57,451 nucleotides of DNA. It comes from Desulfobacteraceae bacterium (GTDB lineage Bacteria > Desulfobacterota > Desulfobacteria > Desulfobacterales > Desulfobacteraceae). Shown here piece by piece: positions 32,361 to 40,382 of this stretch (position 1 is its first letter; the number at the start of each line of letters is the position of its first letter). The stretch spans positions 1-57,451 of the forward strand of contig JADGEQ010000043.1 of assembly GCA_016744295.1 (NCBI GenBank), given 5' to 3'. The position numbers were made by a program, and so were the translations under genes. The notes beneath the pieces are model-generated. The model was given only the letters and a program-made list of their open reading frames with translations, searched no databases and was not told where the DNA came from.

Positions 32361-33227
32361 TTATGCTTTCTTTTTTCTTGCTGCGCCGGCAACACCCAGT
32401 AAACCAAAGCCCAGGAGCAAAAAGGTGCCGGGTTCCGGAACCGGATTGCTGGTGTTGGTTATGCTGTGAATGCTGACAGTCGCATCAAAATCGATAAATG
32501 ATGTGGCACCATTTTCAAAAACACCACCTTGGCCTGTCCATACACCGGCCAGGGTTTCTGTCGCATTGGCAATCAGTGTATACGTTAAATCAATAACACT
32601 GGAATCATCAAGCAGAACACCACCACCAGGCGTAGTGGAGGTCGGGTCTACATATTCACCATTTTTCTGATCAAAGTCAGCAGTATCTGATAATAAATGC
32701 GTAAACATGGAATCTTGGGAACCATCCACAGTGAATTCAGACTCGGCAAATGCATTGCCATCAGCTTGAAGAGAATGCGTATAGTCCACCCGCACAATAA
32801 TTTCATAGGTATCAGCAGAATTGTTAGTCAACACGAGATCAAAATCAATACCACTCAAATACCAAATCTCTAAATCACCAAAATTTTGATTCTGCTCTCC
32901 TTCATGCTGGACATCCGCATCTCCGGAAATTCCAAATCCATCACCGGTCTGGGTAAACACCGCATCAATAGGGTTAGAACCTGTTGGAACAGCGCCGGAA
33001 TAGGTGGTTGTAGTGTCACTCCCTCCAATTTTAGCTTTAAAATCTCCAGACATGCCTTTGCCGACTACGTCTTCAAAAGAGCCACCGGTATCGAGTCGAA
33101 TAAAACTGTCCGTGGTATCGATGGGCGAAATTGGATCCGCTTGTAACTGGAGTGGGATAATTAATAAACTGACAATCAAAACCCCTGTTAACTTTAAAAT
33201 TTTTTTACCATAGTTTATTAACTTCAT
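32361..33227 (-). CDS. PEP-CTERM sorting-domain protein
   Basis: 288 residues. Signal peptide at about 10-31 (ILKLTGVLIVSLLIIPLQLQA). A long polar, beta-rich, Asp/Thr/Ser-rich body with no recognised domain follows. The C-terminus NPVPEPGTFLLLGFGLLGVAGAARKKKA is a textbook PEP-CTERM: VPEP, hydrophobic helix, basic tail. An exosortase (EpsH/XrtA) should cut at PEP and release or link the protein to exopolysaccharide; no exosortase gene is in the window. The presence of the signal means such a system exists elsewhere in the genome. Confidence 0.9.
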   Translation of the reverse strand: MKLINYGKKILKLTGVLIVSLLIIPLQLQADPISPIDTTDSFIRLDTGGSFEDVVGKGMSGDFKAKIGGSDTTTTYSGAVPTGSNPIDAVFTQTGDGFGISGDADVQHEGEQNQNFGDLEIWYLSGIDFDLVLTNNSADTYEIIVRVDYTHSLQADGNAFAESEFTVDGSQDSMFTHLLSDTADFDQKNGEYVDPTSTTPGGGVLLDDSSVIDLTYTLIANATETLAGVWTGQGGVFENGATSFIDFDATVSIHSITNTSNPVPEPGTFLLLGFGLLGVAGAARKKKA

Positions 33228-33914
33228 AGACCCTCCTTGATTTGAGTTCCAAATTTATTTGACTTCAAATATAATTGTGACTTTAAAAAAACAACCGGGC
33301 TGAATCAATTTTCATGCATTGAGATCTATTTACGTGGATGAGTGGATGTGTTTTTTAATTTTAAAAAAGCAATAATTGTTCCAGTTGAACATCAAAAAGC
33401 GACAACCTATTGATATAAAGAGGCTTTTTTTTAAGAAAATTTAAACTTCACAGACTCATACCTCAAAGTATCACACCTTCTTTACCTAACAATATGTAAA
33501 AGTTTACACACATTCCTAAAAGATGTAGAAAAAAATTAAATATTTCGCTTAAAAAATCAGATGGAACCCAATTAATTCAAAACATGTGATCCTCCCCCCA
33601 AAAAAAACTGGAGGCCAAGTTAAACCATGACAACACGAAAAGTGGAGGACGAAATGTGAAAAATATTTTTCTGGATTTTTTTTGCCCCTGAGTCTTTATG
33701 GTATGATTAGCGACGAGAAAATTTTCTAATAGAGTGACAGCTTCCCATAATATAAGGAAAACTATTCTCAGCTATACAGCGAACAAAGAGTTGGGAGCAT
33801 TAAGGGCAATACGCAATTATCTAGGTATAATTTGGTAATTGTCCTTTTTTCTGTTCACATTTGTCAAGCTGTGATAAAATGGCGGATTTAAATTGATATG
33901 AAAAGGAATAGACG
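33228..33914. other. Long spacer upstream of the PEP-CTERM gene
   Basis: About 690 A/T-rich bases between the leftward PEP-CTERM gene and the rightward yhbY gene. No open frame with ribosome site, RNA gene or strong hairpin was found; a short frame MTTRKVEDEM (33628-33660) has a fair composition but is too short to support. The region must hold the promoters of both flanking genes. Confidence 0.4.
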
Positions 33915-34220
33915 TTGACACCATTAAAAGGATCGCAAAGAAAATATTTAAGGGGACTTGCCCATAAATTGAACCCGGCAGCATTTGTGGGGCATAAGGG
34001 GATAACCTCTTCTTTGACCGATGAAATAAATATTGCCCTTGATGCCGCTGAATTGATTAAAATAAAATTTAGTGATCACAAGGAAAAAGAGGTGAAAACT
34101 GCCTTGATTGAAGAGATCGCCTCAATTACCCATAGCCATTTGGCCGGAATGATTGGACATGTGGCCATTTTGTACCGCCAGCATGCAGACCCTGAAAAGC
34201 GAAAGATAAAACTGCCTTGA
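33915..34220 (+). CDS. yhbY: YhbY-type CRM-domain RNA-binding protein
   Basis: 101 residues from TTG 33915 with AAAGGAATAG upstream. The whole protein is one CRM domain: QRKYLRGLAHKLNPAAFVGHKGITSSLTDEINIALDAAELIKIKFSDH. The GHKG motif (about 26-30) is the RNA-binding loop, like GxxG in KH domains. YhbY associates with pre-50S ribosomes in E. coli. Here it lies 40 bases before the metallo-hydrolase gene, probably in one transcript. Confidence 0.9.
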   Translation: MTPLKGSQRKYLRGLAHKLNPAAFVGHKGITSSLTDEINIALDAAELIKIKFSDHKEKEVKTALIEEIASITHSHLAGMIGHVAILYRQHADPEKRKIKLP

Positions 34221-34262
34221 TGACCTGCCCCCTATCCTAATCTTTTACGAACGGTTGAATTT

Positions 34263-35153
34263 ATGGAACTTGCCCTGGCTGAGCCTGAATTTGTTTTTAC
34301 ATCCCTGCGGGGAAACAGTATGAAGCTGGATGGAGGGGCTATGTTTGGCAATGCGCCCAAGGCTTTGTGGGGCCAGTGGATGGCGGCGGATGATCAGAAT
34401 ATGATTCGGATTGCTTCCCAAAGCCTGTTGGTTCAGACCCCCTCCAGCAATCTTTTGTTTGAAACCGGGGCAGGGGCCTATCTCTCCCCTGAGATGAAAA
34501 AAAGGTTCCAGGTTCAGGAAGATCACCATGTGCTGTTGGATTCTTTGGCCAAAGTTGGCCTGGATCATGGGGATATCACCCATGTAATCCTTTCCCATCT
34601 TCATTTTGACCATGCCGGCGGCGTGTTGAAACCCTATGAAGCCGGGGTGTCCCATGAGCTTCTTTTCCCCAATGCCCGGTTTATAACAGGGCAAAAAAAT
34701 TTTGATAGGTCTGGAGCCCCCCATGTCCGGGATAGGGCCTCGTTTATTCCGGGTCTTGCAGGGCTGCTGGAGAAAAGCGGTCGCCTGGATCTGAAACAAG
34801 ATAAGGACCGGCTGGAGATGGACGGTCTTGAAATTGAATTTATTGAAAGCCATGGACATACCCCGGGGATGCTGCTTTCTTTGGTCAAGGCCCGGGGGGT
34901 TCGTCTGCTTTTTGCAGGAGACCTGACACCTGGTCACCAATGGGTGAATCTTCCCATTACCATGGGGTATGACAGGTTCCCCGAAGGATTAATAGATGAG
35001 AAACAGCAGATTCTGAACAGGGCTTTGAATGCCGATGCCTACCTGTTTTATACCCACGATCCCTTGTTTGCCGCCTCAAAACTGTTTCTGGATCCTATAA
35101 AAAAAAGAGTTCTCCCTGTGGATCTGATGGACCGGCTAAATCTGGCGGTTTAA
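34263..35153 (+). CDS. MBL-fold metallo-hydrolase
   Basis: 296 residues. The HxHxDH motif is in HVILSHLHFDHAGG (about 102-115), with another histidine in ESHGHTPGML (about 198) and Asp/His in LFAGDLTPGHQW (about 220-225) as the remaining zinc or iron ligands. The fold is the metallo-beta-lactamase type, active as a cytoplasmic hydrolase on an ester, lactone or phosphodiester. Its last 38 codons lie inside the first 145-bp direct repeat; the stop is at 35151-35153. Substrate unknown. Confidence 0.9.
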   Translation: MELALAEPEFVFTSLRGNSMKLDGGAMFGNAPKALWGQWMAADDQNMIRIASQSLLVQTPSSNLLFETGAGAYLSPEMKKRFQVQEDHHVLLDSLAKVGLDHGDITHVILSHLHFDHAGGVLKPYEAGVSHELLFPNARFITGQKNFDRSGAPHVRDRASFIPGLAGLLEKSGRLDLKQDKDRLEMDGLEIEFIESHGHTPGMLLSLVKARGVRLLFAGDLTPGHQWVNLPITMGYDRFPEGLIDEKQQILNRALNADAYLFYTHDPLFAASKLFLDPIKKRVLPVDLMDRLNLAV

Positions 35154-35180
35154 AAATCGAAGTGTTTCCTGTTCCGACCA
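35036..35180. repeat. 145-bp direct repeat, left copy (DR-L) bounding the rdh unit
   Basis: The 145 bases are identical to 40238-40382, without mismatch. The left copy covers the 3' end of the metallo-hydrolase gene and 27 bases past its stop. The unit from one copy to the next is 5,202 bp and contains the complete TetR-rdh operon. Confidence 0.98.
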
Positions 35181-35291
35181 CGGCCTTTACATGGGGTCTT
35201 GTTGTTTGAAAGCAAGTTGCCCCGAAAAAAAATGCCAATTTACATTTAATGGATTGACACAGGGTCATAATTTTAATAAGTCTTCTTGACG

Positions 35292-35315
35292 AAAATACAT
35301 ACACGTATGTATTTT
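35292..35315. promoter_or_regulatory. TetR operator 1 (24-bp perfect palindrome)
   Basis: AAAATACATAC, then AC, then GTATGTATTTT: perfect 11-bp arms. It lies 41 bases before the TetR gene start and shares the half-site GTATGTATTTT with operator 2 upstream of rdhA. Confidence 0.85.
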
Positions 35316-35355
35316 GAAATAAATTAAAATACACATTGATGAGGTTGATGGAGAT

Positions 35356-35955
35356 ATGGCTAAAAAAGCACCCCAAATTACTAAGGAAATACTCACTCAA
35401 TCGGCCCTGAATGTGTTGAGCAACACGAGTTATAAAGCATCCCGCCTGGAAGATATCGCCCGGGAGGTCAATATGACCCGGGGAGCAATTTACTGGCATT
35501 TTGCCAATAAACTTGCGCTGTACCGGCATATCCTGGATCAATCCTTCAACTACAGCATGAAAGATCTTTTTACCATTTTTGATTCCGATCGGCCGGTCAT
35601 GGATAAATTGGAATCCGGGGTGGAATATCTTCTGGGGGATAAAATTGAAATCCACACCAAATCCGCATTGATTTACAACAACCTTTTGCTGGAAAAACCC
35701 GCCGGCCTGGAGGAGGACATTTTACAGGTGGAAAACTGGTTTAACGCCCTGTTTGAAAAACACACCCGTGTGCTTCAGGAAGGGATTGAACAAGGGGTGA
35801 TCCGGGATGATATTAACCCGGATTTTCAGGCCAGGGGGCAATACAATTTTATCTGGGGATATTATACCAACAGGGCCCGGTTTTTCCAGGCCTATGAATC
35901 CACCCTGATTATCGAATATCTTAAAAAGATGTTTATCTACCCCTTAAAAGCATAG
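35356..35955 (+). CDS. TetR/AcrR-family repressor of the rdh unit
   Basis: 199 residues. The N-terminal helix-turn-helix (about 9-60) is typical: EILTQSALNVLSNTSYKASRLEDIAREVNMTRGAIYWHFANKLALYRHIL. The C-terminal ligand domain resembles AcrR-type TetR proteins (residues 75-195). It is encoded at the left end of the rdh unit, with a perfect palindrome before it and another before rdhA, so it probably represses itself and rdhABC and is released by a halogenated organic substrate or product. Most known rdh operons use MarR or CRP/FNR-type regulators, so a TetR one is less usual. Confidence 0.9.
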   Translation: MAKKAPQITKEILTQSALNVLSNTSYKASRLEDIAREVNMTRGAIYWHFANKLALYRHILDQSFNYSMKDLFTIFDSDRPVMDKLESGVEYLLGDKIEIHTKSALIYNNLLLEKPAGLEEDILQVENWFNALFEKHTRVLQEGIEQGVIRDDINPDFQARGQYNFIWGYYTNRARFFQAYESTLIIEYLKKMFIYPLKA

Positions 35956-36006
35956 AGTTAAGGATCCGGGAATGTTTAACACATGTCCCGGATTTTTTAT
36001 AACCGG

Positions 36007-36033
36007 CAACATACATGCGTGTATGTATTTTAC
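36007..36033. promoter_or_regulatory. TetR operator 2 upstream of rdhA
   Basis: ACATACA (36009-36015), TGCG, TGTATGT (36020-36026) followed by ATTTT: the same half-site GTATGTATTTT as operator 1. It lies about 20 bases ahead of the rdhA ribosome site CAGGAGA. Confidence 0.8.
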
Positions 36034-36052
36034 AATATCACAGGAGATATTA

Positions 36053-37534
36053 ATGAGTTACAAACCAAACGAACAGAAAAAACCGGGTTTAAGCCGGAGG
36101 GACTTGCTTAAACTGGGTGCTGCAGGAACAGCAGTGACCGCCCTGAATACCCTGGGCCGCACAAAAACAGCCAAAGCCGCACAAACCAGCCTCAAAAAAA
36201 AGGCTTCCCAAAAACACACAAGCATTGACGAGATGGTAAAAATTGCCCCTGATCTCAAGCGCTTTGATCAGGCAGAAACTGCATTCATGAAATCATTACT
36301 GGGTGACTTTGGTGTGATTCCTCTCAAACCCGGGGATGATCCAAACATGGCCTTTGCCTTTTCAAACATCATGTTTGGCTGGACCGGGAGCAACCCGCTT
36401 TCCGGCCTTGAAAATCCCCATCTGGCAAAGCAGGAGCCAGGTCATACCGATCTTGACTATGCCTTCAGCCGTGGGGGGTTTGCCATGGAGGATTTTTCCG
36501 GTTCTTTCATGGCCCGTGTGTGCAGCGGGGATTCTGGTCCCGCCCTTCCGGGCCCGGATGGCAAGCTGCTTTCCTTGAGCTTGTTAAAGCAAGAGGTCCC
36601 CTTTCCCGGGATTTTTAAAAAATTTCCAAAGGTATCAGCCTTTGAATCAGGGGATGATGCCTCATTTGCCATGAAAAAGGCTGCAAAATTGTTTGGGGCT
36701 GACCTGGTGGGGATTGCCCCCTTTGAGGAAAGATTTCTTTATAACACGGAAGTCTACATGCCTCTGGACCCGGTCAAGGGCATCCCCCTAAAAGAACATG
36801 TGGATCCGTTTCGAAAAGTAAATCTGGGCTTTACACCCAAATCCGTCATTGTCCTGGTGTTTGAAATGGACTACGAGGCCTATAAATGCCAGCCTTCCGC
36901 CATAGGGGAGACTGCAACCTCAATGGGGTACTCCAGGATGATGGAAACCTCTCTGCGCATGGCCTATATGATCCGACGCCTGGGATACAATGCCCGTCAT
37001 GCATCCAACGACACCGGAGTGTCAGTGCCCCTGGCCATCCAGGCCGGATTGGGAGAATGTTCTCGTATGGGACTTCTGGTCACCGAAGAATATGGTCCCC
37101 GGGTGCGTATCGCCAAGGTATACACGGACATGGAAATCACCCCGGACAACCCCAAGAGTTTTGGGGTCAAAGCCTTTTGCGAAGTTTGCATGAAATGCGC
37201 GGATGCCTGCCCGTCCAAGGCCATATCCAAGGCTGTCAAGACAACTGATCCCGACAATAAACCCCATGACGCCTGCAACCAGGTTGGCGTAGACAAATGG
37301 TATAATAACCATCAGAAATGCATTTCATTCTGGGGGGAAAACTGGTCGGAATGCGGGGTCTGCATATCGGTCTGCCCCTATAATAAAATTGAAATGTGGC
37401 ACCATGATGCGGCCAAGCTGATTACCCGGGTTCCCAAGCTAAACAGCGTTGCAAGATACCTGGATGAGGCTTTTGGTTATGGTAAGGCCCATGATCCCAA
37501 ACTAATGAAACAATATTGGAAAGGAAGAGTGTAA
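36053..37534 (+). CDS. rdhA: Reductive dehalogenase catalytic subunit RdhA
   Basis: 493 residues from ATG 36053, chosen for CAGGAGA six bases upstream; the longer frame from 35972 is spurious. Tat signal: SRRDLLKLGAAGTAVTAL (RR at 15-16), exporting the folded corrinoid enzyme. The central part carries the B12-binding core and FESGDDASFAMKKAAKLFGADLVGI, IVLVFEMDYEAYKC. The C-terminus has two 4Fe-4S motifs, CEVCMKCADACP (about residue 376) and C-X10-CGVCISVCP (about 423), as in PceA-type RdhA. It removes halogens from organohalides as respiratory acceptor. Substrate is not predictable by eye. It is directly followed by rdhB two bases later. Confidence 0.95.
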   Translation: MSYKPNEQKKPGLSRRDLLKLGAAGTAVTALNTLGRTKTAKAAQTSLKKKASQKHTSIDEMVKIAPDLKRFDQAETAFMKSLLGDFGVIPLKPGDDPNMAFAFSNIMFGWTGSNPLSGLENPHLAKQEPGHTDLDYAFSRGGFAMEDFSGSFMARVCSGDSGPALPGPDGKLLSLSLLKQEVPFPGIFKKFPKVSAFESGDDASFAMKKAAKLFGADLVGIAPFEERFLYNTEVYMPLDPVKGIPLKEHVDPFRKVNLGFTPKSVIVLVFEMDYEAYKCQPSAIGETATSMGYSRMMETSLRMAYMIRRLGYNARHASNDTGVSVPLAIQAGLGECSRMGLLVTEEYGPRVRIAKVYTDMEITPDNPKSFGVKAFCEVCMKCADACPSKAISKAVKTTDPDNKPHDACNQVGVDKWYNNHQKCISFWGENWSECGVCISVCPYNKIEMWHHDAAKLITRVPKLNSVARYLDEAFGYGKAHDPKLMKQYWKGRV

Positions 37535-37536
37535 CC

Positions 37537-37863
37537 ATGTCCTATGGAATTGAAATCCTATTTTTTGCCCTGGGTGCCCTGTCTGTTCTGGGAATACAAC
37601 TATTGATGGCCTTGAACCTAAAATATGGTTTTGAATGGAAAACCATGGCCCTTGGATGCGTTAGCGTTTTTCTGGGGGTTTTTACCCTTGCCTGGTCGGC
37701 AAGTTCTCTGATCGAAGGGGAAAATCAGGCCGCTGGCCTTGGGCTGATATTGTTCGGCCTGCCTGCATTGATGTCTGGATTGATGGCCCGCAAATTTCTC
37801 CAAAAGCCAGGGGATTTAAAAAAAGCTTGTGCCCAGAGGCCTGATTCAGAAAATCCCATTTGA
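37537..37863 (+). CDS. rdhB: RdhB, membrane anchor of the reductive dehalogenase
   Basis: 108 residues from ATG 37537, two bases after the rdhA stop. Three hydrophobic helices (about 5-25, 35-55, 65-85) with few loops, and the length of about 90-110, match the small RdhB anchor that holds RdhA on the outer face of the inner membrane. It overlaps the next gene by 4 bases. Sequences of RdhB are poorly conserved, so the call rests on position, size and topology. Confidence 0.85.
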   Translation: MSYGIEILFFALGALSVLGIQLLMALNLKYGFEWKTMALGCVSVFLGVFTLAWSASSLIEGENQAAGLGLILFGLPALMSGLMARKFLQKPGDLKKACAQRPDSENPI

Positions 37864-39032
37864 AAAAAGTGACCCAAATGAAGACTAAAATCATGAACAG
37901 AACCTTGTTCTGCTTTGCACTGATCTCTCTGGCCGCAGCGTATTGGTACGGGTGGGGGCAGGCCCGGGTTAAATTGACCGCCCTTGTCCATGAAAGGTAT
38001 GCCACGGCCACACCCATCCAGGACGAAAACAGATCAATGTTTTGTATCCAGAAAAATGGCAGACCAGCCTATCTGCTGGTGGAAAAAGAACAGGGTTGGG
38101 CAGGCCCCATGGATATTGCCGTGGAAATCTCGAAAAAAGGCAGGATTCAAGCTGTCAAGGTGCTGCACCATTGTGAAACCCCTTCGTTTTTCAATCGCCT
38201 GACCCGTAAAAAGTATTTAGAACAGTTCACGGGCAAGGCCGTTAACGCCCCTTTTGAACCGGGAATTGATATTGATGGGGTGTCCGGGGCCACGATCTCT
38301 TCAAAGGCCATTGCCAGGGCCGTGGCAAAAGCAGGTCATTGGACGGCAGAATCCCTTTTCAAGCTTCCCCTTGAACCGCCTTCTCCCCAGGGGGGGCCGG
38401 GTAAGAACGAAATTTGCCTCATGGGCTTATACCTCCTTGTAGTGGCGGGAATCATGGGAAAGGCTCGGTTCCGCAAGGGGATTCGAAGAATTTCCCTGGG
38501 ACTGGGCCTTGTTTTCCTCGGTTTTTATGCAGGATTTCCCCTTTCCCTATCCCACATATCGGCCCTGGCTCTCGGCATGATCCCCTCTTTGGCAACCCAT
38601 ATGTTCTGGTGGCTGCTTTTGGGAGGGGCTTTGATTTTCCTGATAGCCTTTGGGAAAAATATTTATTGTTCATGGATCTGCCCCTTTGGAGCACTTCAGG
38701 AACTGTTATCCCGGATCAGCGACCTGCGGATTAAAATTCACCCAAAGGTTATAAAACATGGGAAAAAATTGCCCGTTTTTCTGACCTGGCTTTCGTTGAT
38801 GATCATTTTTATTTTTAGAAACCCGGCTCTGGGTAACTATGAACCCTTTGGGGCCATGTTCAACTTTGAAGGACAGGGAACCATATGGTTCATCCTGCCT
38901 CTGGTGATCCTGGCTGCCCTGTTCATCCCCCGGTTCTGGTGCCGTTTTTTTTGCCCTGTGGGATGTGTTTTAAACCATGGGAACCGGTTCCGGAATCATC
39001 TGTTCATCCGAAGGAAACCCAATGAAAAATAA
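37860..39032 (+). CDS. rdhC: RdhC/NosR-type FMN-binding membrane ferredoxin protein
   Basis: About 385-390 residues. A short N-terminal anchor is followed by a periplasmic FMN-binding domain (about 60-165) with the flavinylation-type motif DGVSGATISSKAIARAV (Thr in SGAT would carry FMN). The C-terminal membrane part has five helices and two CxxxCP motifs, CSWICPFGALQE and CRFFCPVGCVLN, as in NosR and RdhC. RdhC is thought to carry electrons from the quinone pool to RdhA or help its maturation. Start is uncertain: TTG 37860 overlaps the rdhB stop (TTGA); ATG 37878 is another choice. Confidence 0.9.
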   Translation: MKKVTQMKTKIMNRTLFCFALISLAAAYWYGWGQARVKLTALVHERYATATPIQDENRSMFCIQKNGRPAYLLVEKEQGWAGPMDIAVEISKKGRIQAVKVLHHCETPSFFNRLTRKKYLEQFTGKAVNAPFEPGIDIDGVSGATISSKAIARAVAKAGHWTAESLFKLPLEPPSPQGGPGKNEICLMGLYLLVVAGIMGKARFRKGIRRISLGLGLVFLGFYAGFPLSLSHISALALGMIPSLATHMFWWLLLGGALIFLIAFGKNIYCSWICPFGALQELLSRISDLRIKIHPKVIKHGKKLPVFLTWLSLMIIFIFRNPALGNYEPFGAMFNFEGQGTIWFILPLVILAALFIPRFWCRFFCPVGCVLNHGNRFRNHLFIRRKPNEK

Positions 39033-39126
39033 TGGTCTGCAATACGGTGCAAGCCTTATAGCCATTCTGGCAACAGCTGCACTGGTGATTATTTATCTGT
39101 ATCAGAATTTAGAACCGGTCCTCTAA
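39022..39126 (+). CDS. 34-residue single-helix membrane peptide of the rdh unit
   Basis: ATG 39022 overlaps the 3' end of rdhC by 11 bases and is preceded by AAGGAAAC. The product MKNNGLQYGASLIAILATAA followed by LVIIYLYQNLEPVL is a short basic N-terminus and one transmembrane helix. Too short for standard gene calling. Its position inside the operon suggests a small subunit or stabiliser of the Rdh membrane complex; no family known to me. Confidence 0.65.
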   Translation: MKNNGLQYGASLIAILATAALVIIYLYQNLEPVL

Positions 39127-39200
39127 GGGCTGGCTAAATACAAGGAGAATACTTCTCTTTGGTATTCATTAAGCTAATTTAATATTAAAAAAGGAAAAAA

Positions 39201-40100
39201 ATGAAAAAAGTATTAATTGTTCTGGTTTGTCTGGCCTGTATCACTGTAATTCCCATGGCCTCCTGGGCCGGTGGAAACCATCATTACACCAACGGCGTTG
39301 AAGGCATCAAAGGGGCGAGTGTAGGCCCTTCCGGCTTTTATTACCGGATGTACAATGTCTTTTATGATGCCGATTCAATTATGGATAAAAACGGCAATGA
39401 ACAGAATCTTGGTTTTGATATCAAGGTATTTGCCATGGCCAACCGATTTCTCTGGGTAAGCGACACAAAAATACTGGGGGCCGATTTTTTCATGGATGCA
39501 ACCATCCCCCTGGTGAATACAGATTTAAACATTTCAACGTATAACCTGGACAATGAAGAATTTGGCCTGGGAGACATTAACGTCGAGCCCTTTGGACTCT
39601 CCTGGCATGGGGACAGATATGACCTCTCCTTTGGCCTGTCAGTCTATCTGCCCACAGGTGATTATGACAGAACCAAGCCGGCCTCCCCGGGAAAAGGGTA
39701 TTGGACCTATATGACCACCCTTGGGGGAACCCTTTATCTGGACCAGGCAAAGACATGGTCAGCCTCTTTGCTTGGGCGGTATGAAATCCATTCCGACAGG
39801 GAATATGATGATTTCACACCCGGAGACGATTTTCATTTTGAATGGGGCATCGGCAAATCCTTTGCCCGGATCTGGGAAGCAGGTTTTGCAGGATATTGCC
39901 AATGGCAGGTCAATGACGATAAAGGGAATAATGCCGCACCGGGAAATGTTCACGACCGTGTTTACGCTGTTGGCCCGGAAATCAACGTTTTCATCCCACA
40001 ACTCAAGGGCCTTGTGAACCTGCGCTGTCTCAATGAATTCGGTGCTGTTGACCGATCAGAAGGCATGGTTACTACCCTGACCTTTACCAAAATCTTTTAA
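39201..40100 (+). CDS. Outer-membrane channel, MetA-pathway-of-phenol-degradation (SphA) family
   Basis: 299 residues. A signal peptide (about 1-23, VLIVLVCLACITVIPMASWA) leads into a beta-rich body with repeating aromatic-flanked strands: YYRMYNVFYDAD, DIKVFAMANRFLWVSDTKILGADFFMDATIPL, VYLPTGDYDR, GRYEIHS and the terminal TTLTFTKIF ending in Phe. This is the phenol_MetA_deg/SphA outer membrane family, thought to take up hydrophobic aromatics. Lying at the end of the rdh unit, it may import the halogenated substrate; that link is inference. An AAGGAAAAAA ribosome site precedes ATG 39201. Confidence 0.85.
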   Translation: MKKVLIVLVCLACITVIPMASWAGGNHHYTNGVEGIKGASVGPSGFYYRMYNVFYDADSIMDKNGNEQNLGFDIKVFAMANRFLWVSDTKILGADFFMDATIPLVNTDLNISTYNLDNEEFGLGDINVEPFGLSWHGDRYDLSFGLSVYLPTGDYDRTKPASPGKGYWTYMTTLGGTLYLDQAKTWSASLLGRYEIHSDREYDDFTPGDDFHFEWGIGKSFARIWEAGFAGYCQWQVNDDKGNNAAPGNVHDRVYAVGPEINVFIPQLKGLVNLRCLNEFGAVDRSEGMVTTLTFTKIF

Positions 40101-40110
40101 GTGCGCTAAT

Positions 40111-40144
40111 CAGGGCCGGCAGCTTTTTACAAATACCGGTCCTG
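40111..40144 (+). terminator. Hairpin after the rdh unit
   Basis: CAGGGCCGG (40111-40119) pairs with CCGGTCCTG (40136-40144), nine pairs including one G-U, with a 16-base loop, 10 bases after the channel-gene stop. No T run follows, so it is a weak terminator candidate. Confidence 0.45.
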
Positions 40145-40237
40145 AATACCACCCATTATTTCTGTAGAAACTGCTTTCCTATTTTCCTGAGTAGGATTCA
40201 AGCTTGGCATAATCATTGCCGTTCTCTGTTATGCAGG

Positions 40238-40382
40238 TGCCTACCTGTTTTATACCCACGATCCCTTGTTTGCCGCCTCAAAACTGTTTCTGGATCCTAT
40301 AAAAAAAAGAGTTCTCCCTGTGGATCTGATGGACCGGCTAAATCTGGCGGTTTAAAAATCGAAGTGTTTCCTGTTCCGACCA
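40238..40382. repeat. 145-bp direct repeat, right copy (DR-R) bounding the rdh unit
   Basis: Identical to 35036-35180. In this copy the rightward reading is the orphan 3' end of the metallo-hydrolase gene (AYLFYTHDPLFAASK...) without its upstream part, while the leftward reading is the 3' end of the YheT-type gene (SEQETLRFLNRQI and stop 40338-40340). Confidence 0.98.

Noticed and set aside
34245..34940. 231-codon minus strand frame opposite the metallo-hydrolase
   Set aside because: Antisense to a gene with clear HxHxDH motifs; low-complexity composition, no family.
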